Assembly: GCF_001045675.1 (NCBI RefSeq) | Contig: NZ_LEKT01000018.1 | Coordinates: 1-55,217 of the forward strand | DNA from: Megasphaera cerevisiae DSM 20462 | Lineage (GTDB): Bacteria > Bacillota > Negativicutes > Veillonellales > Megasphaeraceae | Direction of reading: 5' to 3' | Length of the DNA: 55,217 nt | Part shown: positions 17,019-26,137 of the stretch, one piece after another | Numbering within the stretch: the first letter of the stretch is position 1 | How the letters are laid out: each line of letters begins with the position of its first letter | The notes under the pieces: generated by a model | Told to the model about the DNA's origin: nothing | What the model saw: only the letters and a program-made list of their open reading frames with translations | The model's database searches: none | Made by a program: the position numbers and the translations under genes

Positions 17019-18383
17019 TTACAAAACCAATTCCAAGTCCGTATCATCTGCATCACGATCCTTGCGATCCAGCAGCGCATTCAAAATCATTTCTGCCAGG
17101 CGCATAGCCCCGCGATAGCCTACAATAGGTTGTTCTGCGCCAAAATATCGATCCATGACGGGAAAACCTGCCCGCACGATAGGAATATCTTCTGCTTTTG
17201 CAATCAATTTTCCATGCGTATTGCCAATAAGCAATTCCACCGGGTCATTTTTAATCAGCTGCTGCATATAGAACAAATCGGCATTGGCCTTAATGACGCC
17301 CGGTTTAACATCATATCCCTCAAATAAAGCAGCCCCTTCTTTTTCAAAAGCATCTGAAGGCGTACCTGTAATCATGTAATAGGGAATCATGCCAAGTTCC
17401 AGGCAAAATGCCGCAATGCCCAATACTGTATCAGGATCACCATATACAGCTACTTTCTTACCGGCAAAATATTGCTGTGCATCAATCATACCGTCAAGGA
17501 CACGGCCTCGTTCATCTGCAATAGCAGCAGGAATTTCCGTCTTATATAAATGGGACAGCTTCATCAAATAGGTATCTGTAGCGCGAATACCAATAGGATA
17601 GGGAACTAAATCAAAATCTACACCGCATTTAACCTTTAGCTTTTCTGCTGCCGGCTTAGAAACAATGGTTCCTAGGCCCAACACCTTACGCACGGATCCC
17701 AATTCTTTGATTTCTGCGACAGTCGTGCCACCTTTAGGGTACATCTGATATGTCCCCTTATTCGGAGCATCCATAACATCGCTCGTATCAGGAAACATAA
17801 TATACTTCGCTTCCATCGATGTAGCCAATCGTTTTAACTCTCTCATGTCTCCCGGATTGACAAATCCCGGAAAGATACCTATTTTATCACTGACTGTATT
17901 ACTTTTTTTTGACAAATAGTTAATAAATCCGCACATCATATTACCGAAGCCCGTAATGTGCGACCCAATATAGCTCGGCGTATTAGTATGAATAACTAGT
18001 TTTCCAGCCGGTATATCTATTTCATCAATATACGACTTTAAATCATCACCAATGGTTTCGCTTAAGCACGTCGTATGCACGGCAATAATGTATGGATCGT
18101 ATGTTTCAAAAATATTCTTCACAGCCTTTTTCAAATTGCTGCCGCCGCCAAATACACAAGCCCCTTCTGTAAAGGAACTAGTTGTGGCAATAGCCGGTTC
18201 TTTAAAATGACGTGACAATACGGTGCGGTGATACGAGCAGCACCCTTGGGAACCGTGGCTATGAGGCATGCACTGATGCACGCCCAGCGCGCAATACATT
18301 GCGCCTACAGGCTGACAGGTTTTACAAGGATTGACGCGAAGCGCCGTTCTGTCAACAATTTTCTTCGGTGTAGCATCAAGCAT
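17019..18383 (-). CDS. nifK: Nitrogenase MoFe protein beta chain NifK
   Basis: About 454 residues from ATG 18383, which has AAGAGGTG at the right distance; a GTG 9 bp upstream overlaps that site. P-cluster ligand regions are present: NPCKTCQPVGA, HGSQGCCSYHRT and HTTCLSETIGDD, plus SSFTEGACVFGG. NifK holds the P-cluster with NifD in an alpha2-beta2 tetramer. The protein lacks the roughly 50-residue N-terminal extension of proteobacterial NifK, as in C. pasteurianum (group II). The start overlaps the nifD stop by 8 bp, so the two are translationally coupled. Confidence 0.96.
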   Translation of the reverse strand: MLDATPKKIVDRTALRVNPCKTCQPVGAMYCALGVHQCMPHSHGSQGCCSYHRTVLSRHFKEPAIATTSSFTEGACVFGGGSNLKKAVKNIFETYDPYIIAVHTTCLSETIGDDLKSYIDEIDIPAGKLVIHTNTPSYIGSHITGFGNMMCGFINYLSKKSNTVSDKIGIFPGFVNPGDMRELKRLATSMEAKYIMFPDTSDVMDAPNKGTYQMYPKGGTTVAEIKELGSVRKVLGLGTIVSKPAAEKLKVKCGVDFDLVPYPIGIRATDTYLMKLSHLYKTEIPAAIADERGRVLDGMIDAQQYFAGKKVAVYGDPDTVLGIAAFCLELGMIPYYMITGTPSDAFEKEGAALFEGYDVKPGVIKANADLFYMQQLIKNDPVELLIGNTHGKLIAKAEDIPIVRAGFPVMDRYFGAEQPIVGYRGAMRLAEMILNALLDRKDRDADDTDLELVL

Positions 18384-19992
18384 GCTGCTCACCTCTTTCT
18401 ATGGCACTATTCCCCAGCGATCCTTCCAGAGTTGGCTCCGTATTCCATGGCGGGGTTAATAATTTCCACGCCGGTGCATTGACTTCATCAAATGTATCAT
18501 GAGCAAAATTAATAGCACCTTTGAAGCAGGTATACGGCCCGTCATAATCATACGAATGCATCTGCTTAGCGGGAGTTCCTGACTTTAAAATCATAAAGTT
18601 GTCCTTAATGCCAGAATAGAAAATATCTGGCTTATACAATGAAAGAGCATCTTCTGTTTCTGCTTCATTATAGTCATCAATGATGAGAGAACCTTTCTTC
18701 ATATCTTTCATCATTCCTTTATAATAATCCAGTTCGATTTTTCCCTTTAATTCATTATAAGTATCATCATCGATATAGCGACGATACATGCTTTCATCCT
18801 TTTCCGGTGATAATTGTTCAATATTTTTTGTATCGGCATCCAATTTTATATCAGGAATAACTTCACGGCCTTCATAATCATCACGATGAGCAAATTCATA
18901 CCCAGTCACGACGGTTTCCACACCAAAATCAGCTAATAAATCCATGTAATGGTGACTGCGAGACCCGCCTACAAAGATACCCGCCTTTTTGCCGCTTAAT
19001 TTTTTCTTGTAATAATCCCAATCGCCCTGAATTTGTGTCAATTCTTCTGTAATGACTTCTTCTGTCCTTTTTTTCAATCCTTCATCATCAAAATAAGCAG
19101 CCATTTCCCGAAGCGTACGGATTGTTTCCTTAATGCCTATAAAATTAACCTTAAGCCAGTCAATGCCGTACTTAACCTTCATCATTTCTGCAATATAATT
19201 GATAGAACGATGGCATTGTACCAAATTCAAATTTGCCAAGTGGGCGCTGGCAATTTCATCGTATACGCCGTCACCTGTAAATTTAGAAACAACCTGATAC
19301 CCTATTTTAGTCAATATCCGTTCCGTTTCAAAAGCATCGCCGCCGATGTTGTATTCCCCCAACAAATTGATAGAAAAGGGTGTTGTCGGTTTATTCGTAC
19401 CCGTACCAATGACATCCTTCATCAAACCGTTATTGGCGATATGGTGTCCTGCTGACTGACTGACACCTTTATACCCTTCACAACTGAAAGATATGCACTG
19501 AACACCAAACTCTTCTTTGGCCCATTTTGCCACACTGTTAATATCATCACCAATCAATCCTACCGGGCAGGTAGCACAGATAAATACAGCTTTAGGATGA
19601 AAAATTTCTACGGCTTCCTTGACGGCTTGCTTTAGCTTTTTGACACCACCGAATACAATATCCGTTTCCTGTAAATCTGTAGAAAAGCTATATTGAATCA
19701 AGCTTTTTCCATTAATTCCACGCGCTTTATTGCGTCGTGTCATCCACGTGTAATAGCCGCAGCCAATAGGTCCATGTTCCAGAGTAACCGCATCCTGTAT
19801 AGGTCCCAATACAACACCTTTACAGCCAGCATAGCAGCAGCCGCGGTTGATCATTAATCCGGGAACAGAACGTTTATTAGCTGTAATTTCCTGGGGTGTA
19901 TGGTCCGTTTCCAGTTCCACGACATGATCCTTGCGGTTCTTAAACGTAAGCCCCGAATAAGTATCTAATATTTTTTCTCTTTTCGTTTCCAT
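18376..19992 (-). CDS. nifD: Nitrogenase MoFe protein alpha chain NifD
   Basis: 538 residues, about 50 longer than the common NifD. P-cluster ligand regions are GCCYAGCKG, GPIGCGYYTW and ATCPVGLIGDD. The FeMo-cofactor ligands are Cys260 in LVQCHRSI and His479 in KQMHSYDYDGPY. An insertion of roughly 45 residues between about 385 and 435 (rich in Asp, Glu, Lys and Tyr, containing YRRYIDDDTYNELKG) corresponds to the insertion known in C. pasteurianum NifD. No frameshift or stop is seen, so the catalytic protein itself appears intact although nifH is interrupted. Confidence 0.97.
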   Translation of the reverse strand: METKREKILDTYSGLTFKNRKDHVVELETDHTPQEITANKRSVPGLMINRGCCYAGCKGVVLGPIQDAVTLEHGPIGCGYYTWMTRRNKARGINGKSLIQYSFSTDLQETDIVFGGVKKLKQAVKEAVEIFHPKAVFICATCPVGLIGDDINSVAKWAKEEFGVQCISFSCEGYKGVSQSAGHHIANNGLMKDVIGTGTNKPTTPFSINLLGEYNIGGDAFETERILTKIGYQVVSKFTGDGVYDEIASAHLANLNLVQCHRSINYIAEMMKVKYGIDWLKVNFIGIKETIRTLREMAAYFDDEGLKKRTEEVITEELTQIQGDWDYYKKKLSGKKAGIFVGGSRSHHYMDLLADFGVETVVTGYEFAHRDDYEGREVIPDIKLDADTKNIEQLSPEKDESMYRRYIDDDTYNELKGKIELDYYKGMMKDMKKGSLIIDDYNEAETEDALSLYKPDIFYSGIKDNFMILKSGTPAKQMHSYDYDGPYTCFKGAINFAHDTFDEVNAPAWKLLTPPWNTEPTLEGSLGNSAIERGEQHA

Positions 19993-20070
19993 AGATCAGC
20001 ATTCCTTTCCCTCATTATGTACAGCACGATTCGCTCAGACTGGAACAACCTGTCGTAAAATGCATATATA

Positions 20071-20466
20071 TCATTCACTTATTGCTTCACAGCACAGCTG
20101 TTCTCCCGTACGAACATTCCAGCTATCTGTAATAGTCGTTACAAAAATACGTCCGTCACCGGGATTCCCGGTCTGGTTGGCCTTAATGATAATATCCACA
20201 CATTCAGCAGCTTGTTCATCATCAACTATGATCCAAATTGTGCGTCGTGATGTTAAACGGAAAGCTTCCGATAAGTGTGCACCTATTTCATTTGCCGGCA
20301 GTTCACCTTCTGTTTCCATGAGGATTTTAATAGCTTCTTCCTTAACGGCATGTTTTCCGCGTCCGCGAGAGGAAACGACGGTCATGCCAGGAAAACCACT
20401 GTCAGCCAGCATTTTTTTTGTAATTCCTATTTTGTTCATTCGTATAAAGGCCAGGATTTCTTTCAT
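20071..20466 (-). CDS. nifI2: PII-like regulator NifI2
   Basis: 131 residues of the GlnB/PII family. It starts MKEILAFIRMNKIGITKKML and has VVSSRGRGKH, a T-loop of variable sequence and the C-terminal signature GNPGDGRIFVTTITDSWNVR. In methanogens and other anaerobes NifI1 and NifI2, encoded between nifH and nifD, form a complex that inhibits MoFe protein when 2-oxoglutarate is low. The position between nifI1 (12-bp gap) and nifD is exactly that arrangement. Confidence 0.93.
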   Translation of the reverse strand: MKEILAFIRMNKIGITKKMLADSGFPGMTVVSSRGRGKHAVKEEAIKILMETEGELPANEIGAHLSEAFRLTSRRTIWIIVDDEQAAECVDIIIKANQTGNPGDGRIFVTTITDSWNVRTGEQLCCEAISE

Positions 20467-20478
20467 AGCATTTCCTCC

Positions 20479-20802
20479 TTAAAAGCCCCTTTTACCAGAG
20501 CTGATCGTATAGGCATCATCTACTGGCGAAACAAAAATGCGTCCATCACCATAATTACCATCACCAGTTCTCGCCGTCTTCAGAATAATGCGAACAATAT
20601 CATCCTTATCTTTATTTTCCGCAACAATAAGAATCAAACTCTTAGGCAATTCGTCGTAATGGATAGCTCCTACAGAAATTCCCTTTTGACGGCCACGGCC
20701 GTATACTTCTTCTGTCGTTGCGCCCCGATATCCTGCATCTGCCAATTCAGCCAATACTGCATTTATTTTTTCGGGTCTGACAATAGCTCGTATCATGATC
20801 AT
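20479..20802 (-). CDS. nifI1: PII-like regulator NifI1
   Basis: 107 residues, PII fold. MIMIRAIVRPEKINAVLAEL and YRGATTEEVYGRGRQKG are PII signatures, and GDGNYGDGRIFVSPVDDAY is the C-terminal loop. The T-loop is short and lacks the Tyr uridylylation context of enteric GlnB, as expected for NifI1. It acts with NifI2 in post-translational switch-off of nitrogenase. AAAGGAG precedes the ATG. Confidence 0.93.
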   Translation of the reverse strand: MIMIRAIVRPEKINAVLAELADAGYRGATTEEVYGRGRQKGISVGAIHYDELPKSLILIVAENKDKDDIVRIILKTARTGDGNYGDGRIFVSPVDDAYTISSGKRGF

Positions 20803-20869
20803 AGGAATGACACTCCTTTGTTGTAAAATGGTATGAAATTTTCAAAGTCCGCAAATTAACTTTTCGCAG

Positions 20870-21688
<819 letters not shown>

Positions 21689-21775
21689 AGTACGCTCTCC
21701 TATCCTATATAAGCAGCATTATTTCCTGCTGCACGGCAATACACTGTAATTTAGAACAGATACTCTATATACCTT

Positions 21776-21904
21776 AAAAAAAAAGACATCTCAATACCCC
21801 CTGTATCAAGACGTCATTATCTTTAAATCCCGCTTTTCCCTCTCGTTTCCGGCAACCACTTTGCAAGATGATTAGTTATTCAGGACTGTACATATTTTTC
21901 TGTT
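21776..21904 (-). promoter_or_regulatory. nifH leader RNA with intrinsic terminator (attenuator)
   Basis: On the minus strand GACGTCTTGATAC (21815-21803) pairs with GTATTGAGATGTC (21797-21785) over 13 bp, including three G-U pairs, around loop AGGGG, and nine T follow (21784-21776). This lies about 90 bp before nifH and about 90 bp after the predicted transcription start. The upstream part contains the G/A-rich segment GGAAACGAGAGGGAAAAGCG (complement of about 21839-21858), which could form alternative pairings. The arrangement fits attenuation by a riboswitch or an RNA-binding antiterminator. I could not match it to a known riboswitch class. Confidence 0.65.
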
Positions 21905-21910
21905 CTTCAC

Positions 21911-21939
21911 ATTATAGTTTTTCTCTTTTGTTATATCAA
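21911..21939 (-). promoter_or_regulatory. Sigma70-type promoter of the nif unit
   Basis: On the minus strand TTGATA (21939-21934), a 17-bp spacer and TATAAT (21916-21911). Transcription would start near 21904, giving a leader of about 215 nt before nifH. I found no GG/GC-type sigma54 -24/-12 element in this intergenic region. Confidence 0.6.
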
Positions 21940-22145
21940 TATGTTTTAAGTTATTTTAATAAAAAATAGTAATTTATATCGCAAATATACATTTTTCATT
22001 TTATTAAATTATAATAACGATATTTATATTTAATTTTTTTAATATTTCATGATGATTATCATATTTTTTATTTGCATTATTATTCATTATTATTAATACG
22101 AGTATGATATTTTTTCATTGTCATTTTTCCTGATACTTTCTCTAT
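21940..22145. other. AT-rich spacer upstream of the nif promoter
   Basis: Very AT rich (many ATTATTA and AAATATT runs), without a gene. Such sequence may act as upstream promoter element DNA. I see no clear operator. Confidence 0.35.
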
Positions 22146-22179
22146 AAAAAAAACTGCCTCTCAATGCGGCAGTTTTTTT
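22146..22179. terminator. Terminator after the membrane-protein pair
   Basis: AAAAACTGCC and GGCAGTTTTT form a stem around TCTCAATGC, with A and T runs outside. It ends the minus-strand gene that stops at 22190 and so insulates nif from it. Confidence 0.8.
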
Positions 22180-22189
22180 ATGCTAAAAT

Positions 22190-23050
22190 TTATTTTACCA
22201 TTTTATGTACAAGTATGACAACAAGATTACTGATGGCAACAGACACAATAATAAAAATGCTTTCCAATAAAAAAGGAGTAACAAAAACCAAAAAATTATT
22301 TTGTGACAATGGCATAAATCGAAATATAAAGGTACTGAAAATTTGTATTTTACTGTCAAATATAAATGAATGAATTCCCAGCCACACCGCCGCCATGACC
22401 ATAATTCTGACAAGCTGCACCAACCGTTCAGTACAGCGCAGCTCCTTGGATGGGAAAAAATAAAAAGCAAAGGTAGCAATAACAAAGATACCTATAATCA
22501 CAAATCCAAATCCTAAAATCCCCATCAGGCCGACAACCAAACTTTGTGTTACATCAGACGCCTGAACAGCAGGAAATAAAAACATTCCCATAAGGGCGCA
22601 TGGCAATGGCAGACTATACAAAACAGGATCCAAAAATTCAGAATACCAATGCCTGCGCCGATAAGCTTTCCATATCTCTATCCCCCATGATAATAAGGTT
22701 TGCAATGTAATCGTCCCCAGCATCCAAAAGAAAAAGACAGTAATTCGAATACCATAGCTCTGCCATACTGCCAAGGACATACATCCATTTAAAACAGCAA
22801 TCGCAATACACATAGCAATCAAACTGCCATAAAGAAGGTCCGGAATGGGTGCATATAAAGAATCTCCTCTGCGTTTTATCTGTCTATATCGCACAGTAAC
22901 GGGAAGGCTGATTGATGCTAAAAGAAATACTAATAAAGACAGCGGTGCAAAATAACTTTTATCTGAAACGAAGGCGCCAAAAGGTATCGGTACAATCCAA
23001 ATGGCCAGCCAAACAATCGCCCGTATTTTTTCTGTACTTCCAACATTCAT
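22190..23050 (-). CDS. Multi-pass membrane protein, unknown
   Basis: 286 residues from ATG 23050, preceded by AGAAGGAAGG. An upstream ATG at 23134 would overlap the previous gene and has no ribosome binding site. I count about seven hydrophobic segments. The first segment, IVWLAIWIVPIPFGAFVSD, resembles the start of the neighbouring 141-residue protein (FIIPIPIGSYTIH), so the two share a fold at least in the first membrane pair. No catalytic motif or known family is recognised. It begins 5 bp after its partner, so they are probably a two-component membrane complex. Confidence 0.6.
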   Translation of the reverse strand: MNVGSTEKIRAIVWLAIWIVPIPFGAFVSDKSYFAPLSLLVFLLASISLPVTVRYRQIKRRGDSLYAPIPDLLYGSLIAMCIAIAVLNGCMSLAVWQSYGIRITVFFFWMLGTITLQTLLSWGIEIWKAYRRRHWYSEFLDPVLYSLPLPCALMGMFLFPAVQASDVTQSLVVGLMGILGFGFVIIGIFVIATFAFYFFPSKELRCTERLVQLVRIMVMAAVWLGIHSFIFDSKIQIFSTFIFRFMPLSQNNFLVFVTPFLLESIFIIVSVAISNLVVILVHKMVK

Positions 23051-23054
23051 ACTG

Positions 23055-23480
23055 TTACCTTCCTTCTGATGTCCGCATAGAAAATACGCGTGACACAATA
23101 TATGCGCCCAGCATAATAACACATATTTCACCATACATTCCTAAAATAAAAATAATATCACGGCTAACCGTCGGCCATTCCCAGAAAGGGGCGTATTTCC
23201 AAACTTCCTCCATCAACGTACTAAAAATCCCAAATAGAATCGATATGATAATCCATACTGCCACAAAGCTGCCTCGTCCAATTGCCAATTGTTTTCTGCT
23301 AAAACGTGCTTCCCGACTTCCTAAATAAGCCCAGGGAATACAAAAAGACAACACAATATAGACAACAAGCGCAACAAAAGCACTGGAACCATTATGTATC
23401 GTATACGATCCGATGGGAATCGGAATAATAAAAAAGCTCATAAATACGCACTGCCGCAAAATATCGTACCACCAACTCAT
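23055..23480 (-). CDS. Small membrane protein, unknown, paired with the next gene
   Basis: 141 residues with about four membrane segments, start MSWWYDILRQCVFMSFFIIP, followed by IPIGSY. GGAGGAAATACT precedes the ATG. Shared N-terminal pattern with the downstream gene suggests common origin. No function assigned. It is divergent from the DEAD-box helicase gene, with a 233-bp spacer between them. Confidence 0.6.
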   Translation of the reverse strand: MSWWYDILRQCVFMSFFIIPIPIGSYTIHNGSSAFVALVVYIVLSFCIPWAYLGSREARFSRKQLAIGRGSFVAVWIIISILFGIFSTLMEEVWKYAPFWEWPTVSRDIIFILGMYGEICVIMLGAYIVSRVFSMRTSEGR

Positions 23481-23713
23481 AGTATTTCCTCCGTCATAAA
23501 ACTACAGTCTTCATTATAATAGATAAGTATACCATAGATTACAGTATAATGAACAGTACACTTTTCATGTGCCTCTCCATATAAATTTAAAAAAGTGCCG
23601 TATCAGCCTGTCCTGACCACCTTCCCCTCATAAAAGGGCCTAGCAACTATCCTATATTCCTGTTATAATAAATGGTAAACATAAGCATTTTTAACTTAGA
23701 AAGGTAAGGCATT

Positions 23714-24970
23714 ATGGCAAAAACATTTCAAACATTGGGTCTTGCGCCGATATTATGCGACGCCCTCTCTAAACAAGGGATACATGAACCAACGGCCATT
23801 CAGGCCCAATCCATTCCAGCACTGTTTAAAGGGCGTGATCTACTGGCGCAAGCCCAAACCGGAACAGGCAAAACATACGCATTTCTGCTGCCGTCTCTAC
23901 AGCAAATCAAGGCAGACACACATATGGAACAAGTTTTAGTTATGGCTCCCACGCGCGAGTTAGCCCGTCAGATTGCTGATGTGGCCAATATGCTGGCCCC
24001 GTCGCTGGGTCTCGATGTACTTAATCTTATTGGTGGAAAGACCATCGAAAACCAACTGCAAAAGCTGCAGCGGCATCCTCAGGTAGTTATTGGTACCCCT
24101 GGCCGTCTCCTTGATCATTGCCGACGCAATTCACTTGATTTAAGTGGTGTCAAGAGAGTCATCGTCGACGAAGCCGATCAAATGCTGCAGGCTGGATTTT
24201 TAGAAGACGTCGATATGTTGATCAGCATGACTCCTAAAAGCCGTCAATTATTATTTTTCTCGGCCACCGTCCCCGACAAAATCAAAGGGCTGGCAAAAAA
24301 ACATATGCAAAATCCTTTGGTTCTCAATGTACTTGAAGGAACTACTATTGCACTGGAAAATATCGAACAACGCATCTATATGATTAGTGAAGAACGAAAG
24401 CTTGCAGTACTTTGCCGTATGCTGGAAGAAATGAACCCATATCTGGCAATTATCTTTTGCAATACTAAAGAACGAACTTCCATTTTAGCTGGACAGCTCA
24501 TTGCCAAAGGGTTTAATATTGGTGAATTACACGGCGACATGTCGCAAGGACGCCGCACACAGGTAATTCGCGATTTTTCCCGTGCCAAAACGCAGCTTCT
24601 CGTGGCAACGGATATTGCTGCTCGCGGGATTGACATTGAAGGAATTACCCACGTTTTCAGTTATGACGTGCCCCACGACATTGACTATTATATCCATCGC
24701 ATTGGCCGTACAGGCCGCGCCGGAAACCAAGGCATATCCGTTATGTTTGCCACCGCCGCTGACGAGCAGTGGGTTCGCCGTATTGAACACACAATACATG
24801 CAACAATTACCAAATACAGTTCTAATGGACAAGTAAAAATCAAGTCCAGCAACCGTCCGCCAAAGAAGAAAAAGGAAGCAACGGATACAATGCCCAGCAC
24901 CTATCAAACAACCAAGGAGAAACGTCATAAAACACTTCATAAGGGCGGCGACAACCGTCGCAGACGATAA
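23714..24970 (+). CDS. DEAD-box ATP-dependent RNA helicase
   Basis: 418 residues. All core motifs are seen: Q motif GIHEPTAIQAQSIP, AQTGTGKT (47-54), PTRELARQ, GTPGRLLDH, VDEADQML (DEAD at 152-155), FFSATV, ATDIAARGIDI and HRIGRTGRAG. A basic tail of about 45 residues (PPKKKK to RRRR) probably binds RNA, as in the CshA/CshB/RhlE-type helicases. The likely role is ribosome assembly or mRNA decay, often important in the cold. Exact orthology among CshA, CshB and RhlE is not decided. The TATAAT at 23664-23669 may be its -10 box. Confidence 0.93.
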   Translation: MAKTFQTLGLAPILCDALSKQGIHEPTAIQAQSIPALFKGRDLLAQAQTGTGKTYAFLLPSLQQIKADTHMEQVLVMAPTRELARQIADVANMLAPSLGLDVLNLIGGKTIENQLQKLQRHPQVVIGTPGRLLDHCRRNSLDLSGVKRVIVDEADQMLQAGFLEDVDMLISMTPKSRQLLFFSATVPDKIKGLAKKHMQNPLVLNVLEGTTIALENIEQRIYMISEERKLAVLCRMLEEMNPYLAIIFCNTKERTSILAGQLIAKGFNIGELHGDMSQGRRTQVIRDFSRAKTQLLVATDIAARGIDIEGITHVFSYDVPHDIDYYIHRIGRTGRAGNQGISVMFATAADEQWVRRIEHTIHATITKYSSNGQVKIKSSNRPPKKKKEATDTMPSTYQTTKEKRHKTLHKGGDNRRRR

Positions 24971-24997
24971 CATCAAAAAATGACAGGAGGTTATCCT

Positions 24998-25549
24998 ATG
25001 AAAAAACAATTAGCTGTATTCATGGCTGTTCTGACAATGTTGGTAAGTGCCGGCTGCACCGCTCTTCCCACTTCTTCAGATACAACAAAGCAAAACACGC
25101 AGCAAGAACAGACAAAGGACTCAAAAAACACAAAAGCTCAAAATGAAAAAGATAGTAATACAGTCGGAGAGCTTCCCGGAATTGGAGATACCTTGACCAG
25201 CTGGGAAAAAGAATTTGGACATCCTTTTGCACAGGGAGATACCATCAAGGTATTTAAAAATGGTACTTATAAAACAGTATTCGAAGACGGTAAGGCCGTT
25301 ACTATCACCTTCCCTTCAAAAAATGGAGATAATCCACTTTCAGAAAAACTTCTTCCCCGCGATGGTGAAAAATTATCTGAAACCAGCAAAAAAACAGGTA
25401 ATATAACAATGATCGTCCAAAAATGGCACAGTAACTTGTTGGCCTCTGCCATTCCGGCAACACAGGGCAGCTATACGATTATGAAAAGCATGAACGGCAG
25501 TTCTTATGACAGTGTCATTGTAGACTGCTCTCCTAACCTTCAAAAATAA
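24998..25549 (+). CDS. Putative lipoprotein, unknown
   Basis: 183 residues from ATG 24998, which follows AGGAGG. An ATG at 24980 lies before that site and is not the start. Signal peptide with lipobox LVSAGC (Cys20), then a low-complexity Ser/Thr/Gln/Lys linker of about 40 residues, then a folded part starting ELPGIGDTLTSWEKEFG. The pattern of a linker followed by a small domain with IGDT and W-E-K-E-F-G resembles surface lipoproteins of unknown role in this group. It lies 27 bp behind the helicase gene and may be co-transcribed. Confidence 0.65.
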   Translation: MKKQLAVFMAVLTMLVSAGCTALPTSSDTTKQNTQQEQTKDSKNTKAQNEKDSNTVGELPGIGDTLTSWEKEFGHPFAQGDTIKVFKNGTYKTVFEDGKAVTITFPSKNGDNPLSEKLLPRDGEKLSETSKKTGNITMIVQKWHSNLLASAIPATQGSYTIMKSMNGSSYDSVIVDCSPNLQK

Positions 25550-25598
25550 AAAAACTGGTACAGTACCCTGATTACAGGTACTGCTGCCAGTTTTTTTT
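25550..25598 (+). terminator. Terminator after the lipoprotein gene
   Basis: AAAAACTGG and CCAGTTTTTTTT form the base of the stem, and TACAGTACC/GGTACTG extends it. Confidence 0.8.
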
Positions 25599-25610
25599 AT
25601 TTACGACATA

Positions 25611-25650
25611 AAAAAAAGACAGTGTACATAAACTATGCACACCGTCTTCA
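25611..25650 (-). terminator. Terminator of tRNA-Arg
   Basis: On the minus strand AAGACGGTGTGCATA and TATGTACACTGTCTT pair with a few mismatches, followed by eight T. Confidence 0.7.
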
Positions 25651-25653
25651 TTG

Positions 25654-25730
25654 TGGTGACCCGGTAGGGATTCGAACCCTAGACCTACTGATTCGTAGTC
25701 AGTCACTCTATCCAGCTGAGCTACCGAGTC
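25654..25730 (-). tRNA. tRNA-Arg (anticodon ACG)
   Basis: 77 nt with encoded CCA on the minus strand. Acceptor GACTCGG/CCGGGTC, D stem GCTC/GAGT, anticodon stem ACTGA/TCAGT with loop CTACGAA (anticodon ACG), T arm TAGGG-TTCGAAT-CCCTA. The A at position 34 should be converted to inosine to read CGU, CGC and CGA. Confidence 0.95.
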
Positions 25731-25760
25731 ATACATAAGCCGCCTCACGACGACCTATTT

Positions 25761-25789
25761 ATTTTATCAAATTATAATCATTTTGTCAA
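25761..25789 (-). promoter_or_regulatory. Promoter of tRNA-Arg
   Basis: On the minus strand TTGACA (25789-25784) and TAAAAT (25766-25761) are spaced 17 bp, about 30 bp before the tRNA. Confidence 0.65.
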
Positions 25790-25841
25790 ATATCACTTTT
25801 CTTTATAGGTTACTTCTGCAGGAGGTAACCTGAAACAGTAC

Positions 25842-26137
25842 TTGCTACCCTCAGAAGCATTCCCCATCGCAATTACTGCTACAAACAAGAAGTCAGCAGC
25901 AGAGCTTACAGAATGTGTCTTCATTAAACATGCGCTGATGCAACGTTGCTCCTTCAAACAAATCGCTCGGGGTCTGCACCGCCATATCCCTACTATCTCT
26001 CAGGAAGTTCATGCTCCCATCTATTTTAAGCAAACAAGCCCTTCCGCCGTAACTCCAGCTATCATCACGATTGCCGCTTTTACAGTGCCTGCAGCCGTTA
26101 TTCCATAGATGCGGACGCATTGAGTGATTTGACCTAG
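25842..26137 (+). pseudogene. Degraded IS30-like transposase N-terminus
   Basis: One frame gives TECVFIKHALMQRCSFKQIA followed by RGLHRHIPTISQEV, which matches the helix-turn-helix of IS30-family transposases (consensus ER..I...L..G.S...IA..L.R..STISREV). Further on, a different frame gives Cys- and His-containing sequence (HHDCRFYSACSRYS) like the short zinc-binding segment that follows in this family. The two pieces need a frameshift to join, and nothing remains of the DDE catalytic part. The fragment abuts the 3' end of the hypD gene. The assignment rests on a short match. Confidence 0.5.

Noticed and set aside
21940-22145. Sigma54 (-24/-12) promoter for nif
   Set aside because: I looked for TGGCAC-N5-TTGC on the minus strand upstream of nifH and found none; a sigma70-type promoter fits better.
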